Shown in pieces: positions 33,616-44,045 of a stretch of 44,045 nt of DNA. The notes below the pieces were generated by a model. It did not search any database and was not told the DNA's origin. It was given only the letters and a program-made list of their open reading frames with translations. The DNA comes from Evansella vedderi (GTDB lineage Bacteria > Bacillota > Bacilli > Bacillales > Salisediminibacteriaceae). The stretch is taken from contig NZ_JAUSUG010000034.1 in the NCBI RefSeq assembly GCF_030813435.1, positions 1 through 44,045 of the forward strand, written 5' to 3'. The stretch's first letter is position 1, and every line of letters starts with the position of its first letter. The position numbers and the translations under genes were made by a program.

Positions 33616-33815
33616 AAAAGAGGCTAGGACATAACTAAAGTGTTTAAATGAAAATACGAACAATGTAAATACCTTAGCGTAGGAATATACGTAGCCTCCT
33701 CGAGTAGTTTGCGAGGAGGCTCACCAGTCCGCTCACGGAAAGGGAAGTATATTTCCAAAGCGTTTTATATGCTCCGTTCGGATTTCTCACTAAGAAAACG
33801 CTTTTGTCCCAGCAA
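33616..33815. repeat. Long inverted-end repeat, family B (copy 2)
   Basis: Begins AAAAGAGGCTAGGACA and ends CTTTTGTCCCAGC; internal parts match the reverse complement of 13997-14230 (AACTAAAGTGTTTAAATGAA, GAAAATACGAACAATGTA, GAAGTATATTTCC). It follows the serS stop codon by 12 bases, so it may end the serS transcript. An inner hairpin GCCTCCTCGAGTAGTTTGCG / AGGAGGCT region is also present. Confidence 0.8.
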
Positions 33816-33827
33816 CTTGTTTAAATA

Positions 33828-35126
<1,299 letters not shown>

Positions 35127-35202
35127 TTATGTAGTTTTTGGATTTACTTTTTCTGTAGGCTTTTTTTTCTAAAAAAAATTGTATTTTTAAGGTAATATGA
35201 TT

Positions 35203-35335
35203 TTGCTTGGATCGGCTACAGGCGGAGCAATTACGCCTTAAGGCAGCCCATGTCCTGCGTCTGCGATTACTCGTCGCATGAAAAGACATGTTGCTTTTCC
35301 CGCTGGAGTCGACGCTTTCCGCTTCTCCAAGCTTT
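35203..35335. repeat. Intergenic repeat, family C, between T-box and serS
   Basis: Bounded by TTGCTTGG (35203-35210) and CCAAGC (35328-35333). It contains the CAGGCGGAGCAATTACGCCT stem and TTGCTTTTCCCGCTGGAGTC, shared with 11880-12086 and 41775-41975. It lies in the transcribed leader of serS, after the T-box terminator. A frame of 93 codons across it on the minus strand is not a gene. Confidence 0.72.
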
Positions 35336-35375
35336 AAAAAAGAATTAATTTTACAATGAGAGCCTTTTATTAAAT

Positions 35376-35620
35376 AAAAAACTCCCGTCCCCATATAAAC
35401 AGGGACGAGAGTTAACCCGCGTTACCACCCTGGTTGAAAGGCCTGAAATTAAATGCCCCTTCCACCTCGAATCCGTTAACGGAGGATCAACCGAAATAGC
35501 CTACTTGAATTTTCGACTATTTGCTCTAGGATGGATTCACTAAAGTGACTCACCGATTCACAGCTGCCATCGGCTCTCTGAAGAGTACAACTAAAGCTAC
35601 TACTTCCCGTCAACACTTTT
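35376..35620 (-). promoter_or_regulatory. Serine-specific T-box riboswitch of serS
   Basis: The T-box sequence AGGGTGGTAACGCG is at 35418-35431 (minus strand). Stem I contains AGAGAGCC and the specifier region GTGAATCCATCC, in which TCC (35533-35535) is a serine codon placed as in other T-boxes. The terminator is the AACTCTCGTCCC / GGGACGGGAGTT stem with a T-run (35376-35413). Uncharged tRNA-Ser would pair with specifier and T-box and allow read-through. A candidate promoter (TTGATT, 18 bases, TAAAAT) lies just after pdxT. Confidence 0.95.
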
Positions 35621-35665
35621 TCAATGTTATATTATTCCTATTTTAACCGATTTACCAATATTTAA

Positions 35666-36250
35666 TCAAGCTGGTACAACACAAGAACGTACCATTTCCA
35701 CAAAATATTGATGCATTCGATTATCTTCTGTCAATTCTGGATGGAAGGAGCAAGCCAAAAATGGTCCTTCTTTAGCAACAACAATTTCACCATCGAATTC
35801 TGCTAATACTTCTACCCTAGAACCAACCTCTTGAATAATTGGAGCACGTATGAATACAGCATCAATGTCATCACCAATACCTTTTACTGGTAAAATAGCT
35901 TCAAAGCTTTCTCTCTGTCTCCCAAAAGCATTTCTTTCTACCTTTATGTCCATAACCGCTATATGTGGCTCCACATTCCCTACAAGCTCTTTTGCCATAA
36001 GAATAGCACCAGCACACGTGCCAAAAATTGGTTTGTTTTTTGCTGCGAACTCCTTTAACGGTTCATAGAAATCATATTTATTAATTAAACGACGCATTGT
36101 TGTGCTTTCACCGCCAGGGAATACAAGGCCATCTAATTCTTCAAGCTGTTCTACCCGTTTAACAGGTATAACCTTAACATCAGATGCTTCTAATGCCTTT
36201 ACATGCTCCCTAACTGCTCCTTGCAACGCTAATACACCTATGTTAATCAT
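35666..36250 (-). CDS. pdxT: Pyridoxal 5'-phosphate synthase glutaminase subunit PdxT
   Basis: Releases ammonia from glutamine and channels it to PdxS for vitamin B6 synthesis. 194 residues with class I glutaminase features: oxyanion loop GGESTT (46-51), nucleophile in FGTCAGAI (C79), and the His/Glu pair in SFHPELT (about 170 and 172). Length and start fit the family (196 in B. subtilis). It follows pdxS as usual, but with a 158-bp gap that contains a structured repeat. Confidence 0.97.
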   Translation of the reverse strand: MINIGVLALQGAVREHVKALEASDVKVIPVKRVEQLEELDGLVFPGGESTTMRRLINKYDFYEPLKEFAAKNKPIFGTCAGAILMAKELVGNVEPHIAVMDIKVERNAFGRQRESFEAILPVKGIGDDIDAVFIRAPIIQEVGSRVEVLAEFDGEIVVAKEGPFLACSFHPELTEDNRMHQYFVEMVRSCVVPA

Positions 36251-36310
36251 GCTGAATTACTCCTCTCCATAAGGATAAGGTTAGTTTATAAAAAATCTTT
36301 CAGATTTGAA

Positions 36311-36404
36311 AGACGTCTAGCTTCACTGCCCTATCGACGTTAAGAACTTCCCTCACCTGTCTGAGAGAGCCGGAACGTCGATGGTACAGGGAAGTTCCGC
36401 TTTT
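36311..36404. repeat. Structured intergenic element between pdxS and pdxT (pseudoknot-like)
   Basis: Two pairs of complementary segments interleave: ATCGACGTT (36333-36341) with AACGTCGAT (36374-36382), and GAACTTCCCT (36344-36353) with AGGGAAGTTC (36388-36397). This A-B-A'-B' order permits either of two exclusive hairpins or a pseudoknot in the pdxST transcript. The ends (CTAGCTTCACTGCCC and TTCCGCTTTTC) recall a palindromic repeat common in Bacillus intergenic regions, so it may be a decayed mobile repeat. Confidence 0.6.
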
Positions 36405-36408
36405 CTTA

Positions 36409-37296
36409 TTACCAGCCTCTTTCTTGCATGCGATCCTTTTGCTCTAATGTTGAGATTTCGATACCTTTCATTGCAGCACCTAAGTCTTTAGATAACTCTG
36501 CAATTAAAGCGTAATCTTGATAGTGGGTTGTAGCTTCTACGATAGCTCTAGCAAATTTAGCTGGATTATCTGATTTAAAGATACCGGATCCTACAAATAC
36601 TCCATCAGCACCTAATTGCATCATCAATGCAGCATCTGCAGGTGTTGCTACACCACCGGCAGCAAAGTTAACAACTGGCAACTTTCCATTTTCCTTAATA
36701 TTTAATAATACTTCAAATGGTGATCCAGTGTTCTTTGCATACGTCATTATTTCATCCACAGACATATTTACTACTTCATTAATTTGCGATTGCATCATTC
36801 GCATATGACGAACAGCTTCTACAATATTACCTGTCCCTGGTTCACCTTTTGTTCGAATCATGGAAGCACCTTCTGCAATACGACGAGTTGCTTCACCAAT
36901 ATCACGTGCACCACAAACGAAAGGAACTGTGAAATCACGCTTGTACAGGTGATATACTTCATCAGCAGGAGTTAATACTTCACTTTCATCAATATAGTCC
37001 ACACCCATTGCCTCTAATACACGTGCTTCTACAATATGTCCAATACGACATTTTGCCATTACCGGAATGGTTACTGCATTTGTTACTTCTTCCACAATAG
37101 TTGGGTCAGCCATACGAGCTACTCCACCTGCTGCACGAATATCTGAAGGAACACGTTCAAGAGCCATAACAGCTACAGCTCCCGCTTCCTCTGCAATCTT
37201 AGCTTGCTCAGCGTTAACAACGTCCATGATAACGCCACCCTTTTGCATTTCAGCCATTCCACGCTTCACACGATCAGTACCTACTTGTCTTTCCAT
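36409..37296 (-). CDS. pdxS: Pyridoxal 5'-phosphate synthase subunit PdxS
   Basis: Makes PLP from ribose 5-phosphate, glyceraldehyde 3-phosphate and the ammonia supplied by PdxT. I choose the ATG giving [10 protein letters not shown] (295 residues, against 294 in B. subtilis) with AGGGGG 11 bases upstream; 17 earlier in-frame codons are not supported. The two catalytic lysines are visible at VMAKCRIGH (K82) and MIRTKGEPG (K150), and [29 protein letters not shown] is the phosphate-binding region. dacA upstream ends in its own terminator, so pdxS has a separate promoter; a TATAAT at 37377-37382 is a candidate -10 with a poor -35. Confidence 0.97.
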   Translation of the reverse strand: MERQVGTDRVKRGMAEMQKGGVIMDVVNAEQAKIAEEAGAVAVMALERVPSDIRAAGGVARMADPTIVEEVTNAVTIPVMAKCRIGHIVEARVLEAMGVDYIDESEVLTPADEVYHLYKRDFTVPFVCGARDIGEATRRIAEGASMIRTKGEPGTGNIVEAVRHMRMMQSQINEVVNMSVDEIMTYAKNTGSPFEVLLNIKENGKLPVVNFAAGGVATPADAALMMQLGADGVFVGSGIFKSDNPAKFARAIVEATTHYQDYALIAELSKDLGAAMKGIEISTLEQKDRMQERGW

Positions 37297-37446
37297 GTTA
37301 CATCGTCCCCCTAAAATAATATACTTAGTTGTATTTTGGATTTTCATTTCAGATAATATCCAATGTTTCCTTTCCCATTATAACGAAAAATTAGAACATT
37401 TTAATAGGAATACACCTTTTTCTTCGTAAAAACTAATTTTTTTATG

Positions 37447-37475
37447 TAAAAAGTGGAGAGAAGTCCCTCCACTTT
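37447..37475 (-). terminator. Terminator of dacA
   Basis: AAAGTGGAG ... CTCCACTTTTT stem (with an inner mismatch) and T-run on the minus strand, eight bases after the dacA stop. Confidence 0.85.
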
Positions 37476-37482
37476 CCTTGCA

Positions 37483-38889
37483 TTAATTAAATAATCCTCG
37501 TACGGCATCAGCAACACTTCCCCAAATACCTGAGAAAAATTCACCAATACCTTGGAACATTAACGAGAACCAACCAGCTTCTTCGACAGCCTCATTCGTA
37601 ATAATATCTACAGAACGGAGACCATCTCCTTGAATATAGTTTTCCTCACCAGCACCAATGTATTCCACTGTCATTGTTCCAATTACTTGATTTGCTTCAA
37701 TAGGAGCAATGAGTCTCCCTTGTTCATCTAATAAAGATTCATCTAATTGAACGGAATAAGAATAAGCATCTTCATCATCCCAATGGACAAGTGAAGAAAC
37801 ACTCTCTGCAGTGGAAATAGATACCTCATCTGCCTTCCCTCTAGTAACAGGAATTGTCTCATATCCCTCTAATTCCATACCCGCTGGAAATATTTCTTGT
37901 TTAGAAAAATTGTTAAAACCATATTCCATTAAACGTCTCGTTTCTTGGAAACGTTGCCCTTCAGATTCTGCTTTCATAACAACACTAATTAAACGTTGGC
38001 CATCCCTTTCGGCCGTTCCAGTAAAACAGAATCCTGCAGCACTAGTAAAACCAGTTTTTAAACCATCAATCGGTTCGTAATCCCAGTCAGAGTACGTAGT
38101 ACCAACAAGCATTTTATTCCAGTTTTGCATGGTAATAGCATCTTCTGTACCTTCTTTAAATATTTTCTCTGGAATACTTGCCGTATCTAATACTTCAGGA
38201 AAATCATTTATTAAATGAAAAGCTAAAATGGCAGATGCACGGGCAGACATATAGTTATCCTCATTCGCACCTGTGCCTTCTGCGTGATAACCATCTAAAA
38301 GGTGATTTGGAAGCCCAGTGGAATTAACAAATTGAAAATCTCCTAAACCTGCTTCTGCAATTTCTTCTAAATCATCCATACCATATTGAGCCCCCGCTTC
38401 TCGCAGTGGGGTTCCTAATCCTAACTCTTTTCCTTTATCATTCATCATTTTAACAAAGTTACCATAAGAACCTGCAATTAATTCTGCTAAAGCCATAGTG
38501 GAAGCATTAGCTGAATAGATGGCTACAGATTCATATAGTTCCTTTACTGTATACGTCTCATCTGTTCGTAGCATAACATTAGATAAACTTTGGTTATGAG
38601 ACATTCTTGCTAAATAATCAGGAATTGGAACTGCCTGATCCCAAGTAATTTGTCCATTATGAACAGCCTCTAAAATTAAATACTCCGCCATCATTTTTGT
38701 CATACTTGCAGGAGGCAGAGGTTGATCTACATTTTTCTCCAATAAAATCTTTCCTGTATCTGCATCTACTAATATTGCTGTTTCAACCTGTGGTTCAAAA
38801 TTAGCCTGTGTCGTTGAAACATTAAAAGTAAATACACTCATAAATGTAAAAACGAATAATAGGCTCAATAAACCTATACGTTTCATCAT
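37483..38889 (-). CDS. dacA: D-alanyl-D-alanine carboxypeptidase (PBP5 type)
   Basis: Removes the terminal D-alanine from peptidoglycan pentapeptides outside the cell. 468 residues from the ATG eight bases after GAGAGGG (an in-frame GTG three codons upstream lies within that site). Signal peptide about 1-30 (ending TTQAN), transpeptidase-like domain with SxxK in PASMTKMM (S62, K65), SxN in YSANASTM, KTG in GLKTGFT, then the PBP5 C-terminal beta domain and an amphipathic tail (FQGIGEFFSGIWGSVADAVR) for membrane attachment. It stands between guaB and pdxS as in B. subtilis, where it encodes PBP5. Confidence 0.95.
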   Translation of the reverse strand: MMKRIGLLSLLFVFTFMSVFTFNVSTTQANFEPQVETAILVDADTGKILLEKNVDQPLPPASMTKMMAEYLILEAVHNGQITWDQAVPIPDYLARMSHNQSLSNVMLRTDETYTVKELYESVAIYSANASTMALAELIAGSYGNFVKMMNDKGKELGLGTPLREAGAQYGMDDLEEIAEAGLGDFQFVNSTGLPNHLLDGYHAEGTGANEDNYMSARASAILAFHLINDFPEVLDTASIPEKIFKEGTEDAITMQNWNKMLVGTTYSDWDYEPIDGLKTGFTSAAGFCFTGTAERDGQRLISVVMKAESEGQRFQETRRLMEYGFNNFSKQEIFPAGMELEGYETIPVTRGKADEVSISTAESVSSLVHWDDEDAYSYSVQLDESLLDEQGRLIAPIEANQVIGTMTVEYIGAGEENYIQGDGLRSVDIITNEAVEEAGWFSLMFQGIGEFFSGIWGSVADAVRGLFN

Positions 38890-39039
38890 CTTGCACACCC
38901 TCTCCCATTTTCTCTAAAAAATAATATATATTTTACAGAGTCTATTCAAAATGGAGTGTTTTTCCCTTTTGAACAGACTCATTCTATTATTTTTTTTCTA
39001 AAAAACTCGAACAATCGATATTTTATCATATAAACGGCC

Positions 39040-39069
39040 AAAAAAATAGATAGGGAAGACCCTATCTAT
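39040..39069 (-). terminator. Terminator of guaB
   Basis: ATAGATAGGG / CCCTATCTAT perfect stem, four-base loop, followed by a T-run on the minus strand, about 30 bases after the guaB stop. Confidence 0.9.
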
Positions 39070-39097
39070 CGTTTTCCTTTATAATTATTTTCTTCCA

Positions 39098-40570
<1,473 letters not shown>

Positions 40571-40596
40571 TCAATCTTTCGCAAAATATTATTTGT

Positions 40597-40625
40597 AGCT
40601 TATCAAGTGGACACACTACTGTCAA
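40597..40625 (-). promoter_or_regulatory. Candidate promoter of guaB
   Basis: TTGACA (40620-40625) and TAAGCT (40597-40602) with a 17-base spacer on the minus strand, about 45 bp before the guaB start. The -35 is perfect, the -10 weak. The 136-bp divergent space also serves yaaC. Confidence 0.5.
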
Positions 40626-40691
40626 GAAGCCTAATGCGATTCTCGAATAGTAAGATAATTCTCATTTTTTAACTGGAAGAGGTGGAAATGT

Positions 40692-41630
40692 ATGTATGAG
40701 AAAAACAAATTTACAATCCTTTTTCAATCAGTAGAATATGTAAAACATTTCTTGCAGAAAAAATATGAGGAAAAAGGAATAGGTTCACCGAATGAACTTG
40801 CTTTTCAAAATAGCTATGCTTTTGTTTATTATATAAAACTAGGGGAGTCTTATTTTTCACAAGGGGTAGAAGCCCCAACAGAAATTAAACCAGTTTTGTT
40901 TTTCTATGGTTTAAGCCATTGGTTAAAGGGAGCCTTACTAACGGTGGACCCAGAATACCCAGCTACAACACAGGTTCTGGCTCATGGAGTTTCCGCCCGT
41001 AAGCGGAAAAAACAAGGATATCGCTTTTTATCTGATGAAATTAAAGTTCAAAAGGATGGATTTTTCCCTTATTTATCCAATCATTTTTTTTCCGTTAAGC
41101 AATTAACAGGAGAAAAGTATAAGATGAAGCATTTACTCATGTCTATTCCTGAAATGAATTCCACCTTCGAAAAGTTAGAAAAGGAAGCTCCTTTATTACC
41201 AATTAAAAAAAATGAAAATTATCCAGAGTATATCGTTTCCTTAGATTTACTAAAGAAGCTTCGCATGTCTCCAAAACGATTGGAAATGCTGGTAAAGGAA
41301 AAAACGGGCTCAATTATAACCTGTCTAGAGCAAGGAGATCAAATTTCAATAAAGATTGAAAAAGAAGGAAGCTCCTTACCTTTTTTCCATTCAAGGGAAG
41401 GACGATTATACATGTCTACTGTACTACCGATTTATTGGAATTTACCTGAAATACTTTCCCACTTTTTACTTTTATATAATTTGAGTATGATTTGCCGGTA
41501 CGAAGCGGAATGGTGGGGGGAAGTTCTCTACTCCTTTTCCTCTAATGACCTCCCCTTTATCGATACATTCTTGTGGTGTGTTCAGGAAAAGACTCCATTA
41601 CTTGTGGAAAGATTATTTTTTGATGACTGA
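40692..41630 (+). CDS. yaaC: YaaC family protein
   Basis: 312 residues, the only plus-strand gene in the window. YaaC is a conserved Bacillaceae protein of unknown function encoded divergently from guaB next to an rrn operon. The start ATG (MYEKNKFTIL) follows GAGGTGG; another ATG four bases upstream is out of frame and stops at once. No signal peptide or certain membrane segment; there is a family-typical FYGLSHWLKGALLTVDPEYP segment near residue 75 and a hydrophobic stretch WNLPEILSHFLLLYNLSMI near 250. The function cannot be inferred from sequence. Confidence 0.88.
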   Translation: MYEKNKFTILFQSVEYVKHFLQKKYEEKGIGSPNELAFQNSYAFVYYIKLGESYFSQGVEAPTEIKPVLFFYGLSHWLKGALLTVDPEYPATTQVLAHGVSARKRKKQGYRFLSDEIKVQKDGFFPYLSNHFFSVKQLTGEKYKMKHLLMSIPEMNSTFEKLEKEAPLLPIKKNENYPEYIVSLDLLKKLRMSPKRLEMLVKEKTGSIITCLEQGDQISIKIEKEGSSLPFFHSREGRLYMSTVLPIYWNLPEILSHFLLLYNLSMICRYEAEWWGEVLYSFSSNDLPFIDTFLWCVQEKTPLLVERLFFDD

Positions 41631-41658
41631 AGAAGTATTAATGAGGATTTATAAACTA

Positions 41659-42310
41659 GGCTCTGTTAAAGGATAATGTTGATTGAAGCAGAAGAACACA
41701 ATTTAGATATTTTCAGGGTAGACATCCATACAAATACAATTTGCACCATGGATTATGAAAATGGGTATCAATCTTGTCTCGCGAATCCGCTTCAGGCGGA
41801 CGCTTTCCGCGGGCAATGCTTCAGCCTCCTCGGCGCACTAGCGTGCTCCTGTGGGGTCTTCAGCTATTGCTTTTCGAGGCCACTGAAAAAGATAAAAAGC
41901 GATCTTTTTCAGTGGCCTCTTGCTTTTCCCGCTGGAGTCGCCGCCTTCCACTTCTTCGAGAGTGCAAACGGCAACATGGATTTTGTATTTTTAGGGTAGA
42001 CCTCCATCCAATAGTAATTTTGCACCATGGAGTATGAAAAATTTTAGTCTGCATTGGAATGAGCGAAGGTCCGTGAGGTTAACTGTCTCTTCCTCTGCAA
42101 GCGTATGCTTCGTAGCGGATCCGTCGAGACAACTCGTAGCTTACTCAAGAGGCATCACGTGTGATGCCTCTCTGAAGTAAACGCTCGTTCCTGTGGGAAA
42201 ATGGCCTAGCCGAGACCTCACAGCGACGAAGTCGCGAGGAGGCTTGGCAGGTCACCTACGGAAAGCGAGCGAACCGTAGCGAATGACAACCTGATTATAT
42301 TTTCAGGGTA
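41659..42310. repeat. Mosaic block of repeat families A, C and D
   Basis: The 730-bp gap between yaaC and the lyase gene is almost entirely repeat. It opens with a family A end (GGCTCTGTTAAAGGATAATG, 41659), contains a family C body (41775-41975) with a 16-bp stem GAGGCCACTGAAAAAG / CTTTTTCAGTGGCCTC (about 41876-41919), and closes with a long family D copy (42058-42310). Two roughly 55-bp direct repeats (near 41712-41768 and 41986-42042, sharing GGGTAGAC, TTTGCACCATGGA and TATGAAAA) flank the C body. Open frames across it on both strands reflect the palindromes and are not genes. Confidence 0.75.
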
Positions 42311-42313
42311 GTC

Positions 42314-42357
42314 ATAAAAAGAAAAGGCGTCTATAAAATAAAATTACAGCCGCCTTT
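42314..42357 (-). terminator. Terminator of the methionine gamma-lyase gene
   Basis: AAAGGCG ... CGCCTTT with an inner CTGTA/TATAG pairing, then TCTTTTT on the minus strand, directly after the stop codon. Confidence 0.7.
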
Positions 42358-42363
42358 ATTAAC

Positions 42364-43545
42364 TTAATTTATTTTATTTAACGCTGTTTCGATATCATTC
42401 CAGATATCTTGTTCACTTTCTAAGCCTACAGATAACCTTAAAAGAGAGTCAGTAATACCCATTTTTATCCTTTCCTCTTCTGGAACAACGGCATGGGTCA
42501 TTGTTGCTGGATGCTGAATAAGAGTTTCGGCGTCCCCTAAACTAACAGCAACTTGAATTAATTGTAACTCATTCATAAATCGTTGTGCCCCTTGCTTCCC
42601 ACCCTTTACCTCAAAGCTAATTAATCCTCCAAAGTTTTTCATCTGTCGTTTTACCAATTGATGGTTATAGAATTCTGGATCACCAGGATATACTATATTT
42701 GTAACTTTCGAATGGGACTTTAATTTTTCAAATAAATAATGGGCATTACTGCAATGTCTATCCATTCGTACAGCGAGGGTTTTTAATCCTCTAATAAGTA
42801 GCCAAGCATCAAAAGGGGAAAGTACTCCACCAATATCCTTTTGAGTAGTCATCTTCACATTTTGTATAAAATTATCGGGCCCTACAGCAAGACCTGCAAT
42901 CACATCCCCGTGCCCTCCAATGTATTTAGTCGCACTGTGAATCACTATATCTGCCCCCAGCTTTAATGGTTGCTGTAAATAAGGCGAACAAAAGGTATTA
43001 TCCACTACAACAAATATATCTCTTTCCTTTGCTATCTTTGATACTAGCTCAATATCAACCAATTTCATTGTAGGGTTAATCGGTGTTTCAATATAAATAA
43101 CACTTGTATTATTTTTGATTTTTCCCTTAATCGGTTCTTCATTATCCATATTAATGAGGTCATAGTCCACATTAAATTTGTCTTTCATAATATTTAAGAA
43201 ACCAAATGTACAACCATAGACACCTTCTGATACTAATATGTGATCTCCCGTTTTCACAAGTGCTATTAAAATAGCTGATACGGCAGCCATACCTGAAGAA
43301 AATGCAAGTCCTGCTTCTCCCCCCTCTAAATCTGCTATTTTACTTTCGAATTCATTCACTGTAGGATTTCCTAAGCGGGAATAGATGTAACCGCTTTCAT
43401 TTCCGGCGAAACGAGCTTCCCCTTGCTCAGCGTTGGCAAAGGTAAACGTAGATGTTTGATATAGAGGTGGTGCTAAACTGCCGAAATGCTGTTGTCTATC
43501 AAAAAATCCATGAATTAATCGTGTTTCTATATCTTTTTTCCCCAT
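42364..43545 (-). CDS. Methionine gamma-lyase (Cys/Met metabolism PLP enzyme)
   Basis: PLP enzyme of the cystathionine gamma-synthase/lyase family, 393 residues, with GGGAGG seven bases before the ATG. PLP lysine in SATKYIGG (K207), PLP-stacking tyrosine in VYGCTFGFL (Y110). The cysteine in that segment (C112) corresponds to C116 of Pseudomonas methionine gamma-lyase, a residue typical of that enzyme, which splits methionine to methanethiol, 2-oxobutyrate and ammonia. Cystathionine or homocysteine lyase activity cannot be excluded. Monocistronic, with a TATAAT near 43590 as candidate -10; no SAM riboswitch or S-box motif is seen upstream. B. subtilis has no such gene at this place, so it is an insertion between rrn and yaaC. 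Confidence 0.85.
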   Translation of the reverse strand: MGKKDIETRLIHGFFDRQQHFGSLAPPLYQTSTFTFANAEQGEARFAGNESGYIYSRLGNPTVNEFESKIADLEGGEAGLAFSSGMAAVSAILIALVKTGDHILVSEGVYGCTFGFLNIMKDKFNVDYDLINMDNEEPIKGKIKNNTSVIYIETPINPTMKLVDIELVSKIAKERDIFVVVDNTFCSPYLQQPLKLGADIVIHSATKYIGGHGDVIAGLAVGPDNFIQNVKMTTQKDIGGVLSPFDAWLLIRGLKTLAVRMDRHCSNAHYLFEKLKSHSKVTNIVYPGDPEFYNHQLVKRQMKNFGGLISFEVKGGKQGAQRFMNELQLIQVAVSLGDAETLIQHPATMTHAVVPEEERIKMGITDSLLRLSVGLESEQDIWNDIETALNKIN

Positions 43546-43676
43546 TTGAAAACCTCCCAGAAATTTTGATCTCTCAATATTATTATACTTAATGTAGTTG
43601 AGTGTGCGAAGGGAAATTGTCCATTAAAAATCGTTGACTTTTTATTTTCACTATGTTAAATGCCAAAATTGAGGCG

Positions 43677-43752
43677 TTACCCGCTATTAGAGGCGGGTTT
43701 TACTGTCCGGTTTAGACCAACTTACTTGCCACGTTCACATTTTAGACGCAAA
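43677..43752. repeat. Degenerate copies of the TTACCCGC repeat
   Basis: One exact core TTACCCGC at 43677-43684 (followed by its own inverted GCGGGT), one degenerate TTACTTGC at 43722-43729, and a TTCACATTTTAGACGCAA segment (43735-43752) that recurs as TTCACATTTCAGACACAA at 43911-43928. These are outside the exact 21-bp register of the main array. Confidence 0.6.
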
Positions 43753-43813
43753 AATAGCTTGCTGATTTAGTATGTATCACCTAGTCGGGCGATTAATTAA
43801 AGGTCCCTTATAT

Positions 43814-43918
43814 TTACCCGCTGTATTTGATTGTTTACCCGCCGTTAGAAGGCTTTTACCCGCTAATACGAAGGTGTTACCCGCCATAAATAGAACTTTA
43901 CCCGCGGTATTCACATTT
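43814..43918. repeat. Array of five 21-bp units with TTACCCGC core
   Basis: TTACCCGC occurs at 43814, 43835, 43856, 43877 and 43898: exactly 21 bp apart each time, about two helical turns. The other 13 bases of each unit vary but are often [CT]RTW-AGAAGG-like. No gene covers the region; it lies between the rrn terminator and the lyase gene. Function unknown; the regular phase suggests a protein-binding array. Confidence 0.8.
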
Positions 43919-43937
43919 CAGACACAATTCGGTATAT

Positions 43938-43969
43938 AAAAAAAGACACCCTCATCTGAGAATGTCTTT
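43938..43969 (-). terminator. Terminator of the rrn operon
   Basis: AAAGACATTCTC / GAGGGTGTCTTT stem with a four-base loop and a T-run on the minus strand, immediately after the 5S gene. Confidence 0.88.
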
Positions 43970-43972
43970 ATC

Positions 43973-44045
<73 letters not shown>

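Noticed and set aside
5511-33827. Prophage or integrative element
   Set aside because: No integrase, phage, conjugation or att-like genes or sites in the accessory region.
41676-42054. Overlapping frames of 64-107 codons on both strands after yaaC
   Set aside because: All lie in repeat families A, C and D, whose GC-rich palindromes open frames by chance.
43546-43676. SAM riboswitch or T-box before the methionine gamma-lyase gene
   Set aside because: No conserved S-box or T-box motif and no leader terminator between promoter and start codon.
43814-43918. CRISPR array
   Set aside because: Only 8 of 21 bases are conserved per unit, spacing is far too short, and there are no cas genes.

Overview
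The window is a chromosomal segment of a low-GC Gram-positive, endospore-forming bacterium of the Bacillaceae, probably a halophile or alkaliphile. The evidence is bofA (sporulation), a serS T-box, a Bacillus-type long SRP RNA, strong AGGAGG-type ribosome sites with TTG and GTG starts, and very acidic secreted proteins. The backbone has the gene order found next to oriC in Bacillus subtilis, read here on the minus strand: 5S rRNA of one rrn operon (right edge), yaaC (opposite strand), guaB, dacA, pdxS, pdxT, T-box-serS, then tadA, SRP RNA, dnaX, yaaK, recR, yaaL, bofA and the promoters and leader of a second rrn operon (left edge). The species cannot be named from the sequence.

Two accessory blocks lie between tadA and serS, where B. 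subtilis has other genes. Block 1 (about 5.6-13.7 kb) is a cytochrome c maturation System I operon. In transcription order it reads: unknown membrane-anchored protein, ccmE, a 360-bp repeat-filled gap, ccmF, ccmH, a CcmI-like protein, a second small membrane/coiled-coil protein, ccmA, ccmB, ccmC, a 42-residue ccmD, and ccmG/dsbE. Bacilli normally use System II (ResBC/CcsBA), so a full System I set is unusual. CcmE has Cys where the usual heme-binding His would be (CPSVY), CcmH has a five-cysteine variant site, and a perfect FNR-type box (TGTGA-N6-TCACA) precedes the first gene, suggesting anaerobic control.

Block 2 (about 14.2-33.0 kb) is a peptide-type ABC importer cluster with two diverged copies of an appDFABC-like operon and five substrate-binding lipoproteins. 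The upper copy is complete (appD-F-A-B-C). The lower copy lacks appA between appF and appB but keeps a hairpin there, and three monocistronic binding-protein genes follow it. A fifth binding protein lies upstream of the complete copy. A near-consensus CodY box overlaps the promoter of the lower operon.

The non-coding space is rich in structure. At least four families of imperfect-palindrome repeats recur and combine into a 650-bp mosaic beside yaaC. A five-unit array with exact 21-bp period and a TTACCCGC core lies between the 5S gene and a methionine gamma-lyase gene. An A-B-A'-B' pseudoknot-like arrangement separates pdxS from pdxT. dnaX carries an A-AAA-AAG slippery heptamer in frame, followed by a -1 stop.

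The best candidate for something undescribed is the Gram-positive System I operon with its accessory proteins: three of them share a similar C-terminal helical-hairpin module.
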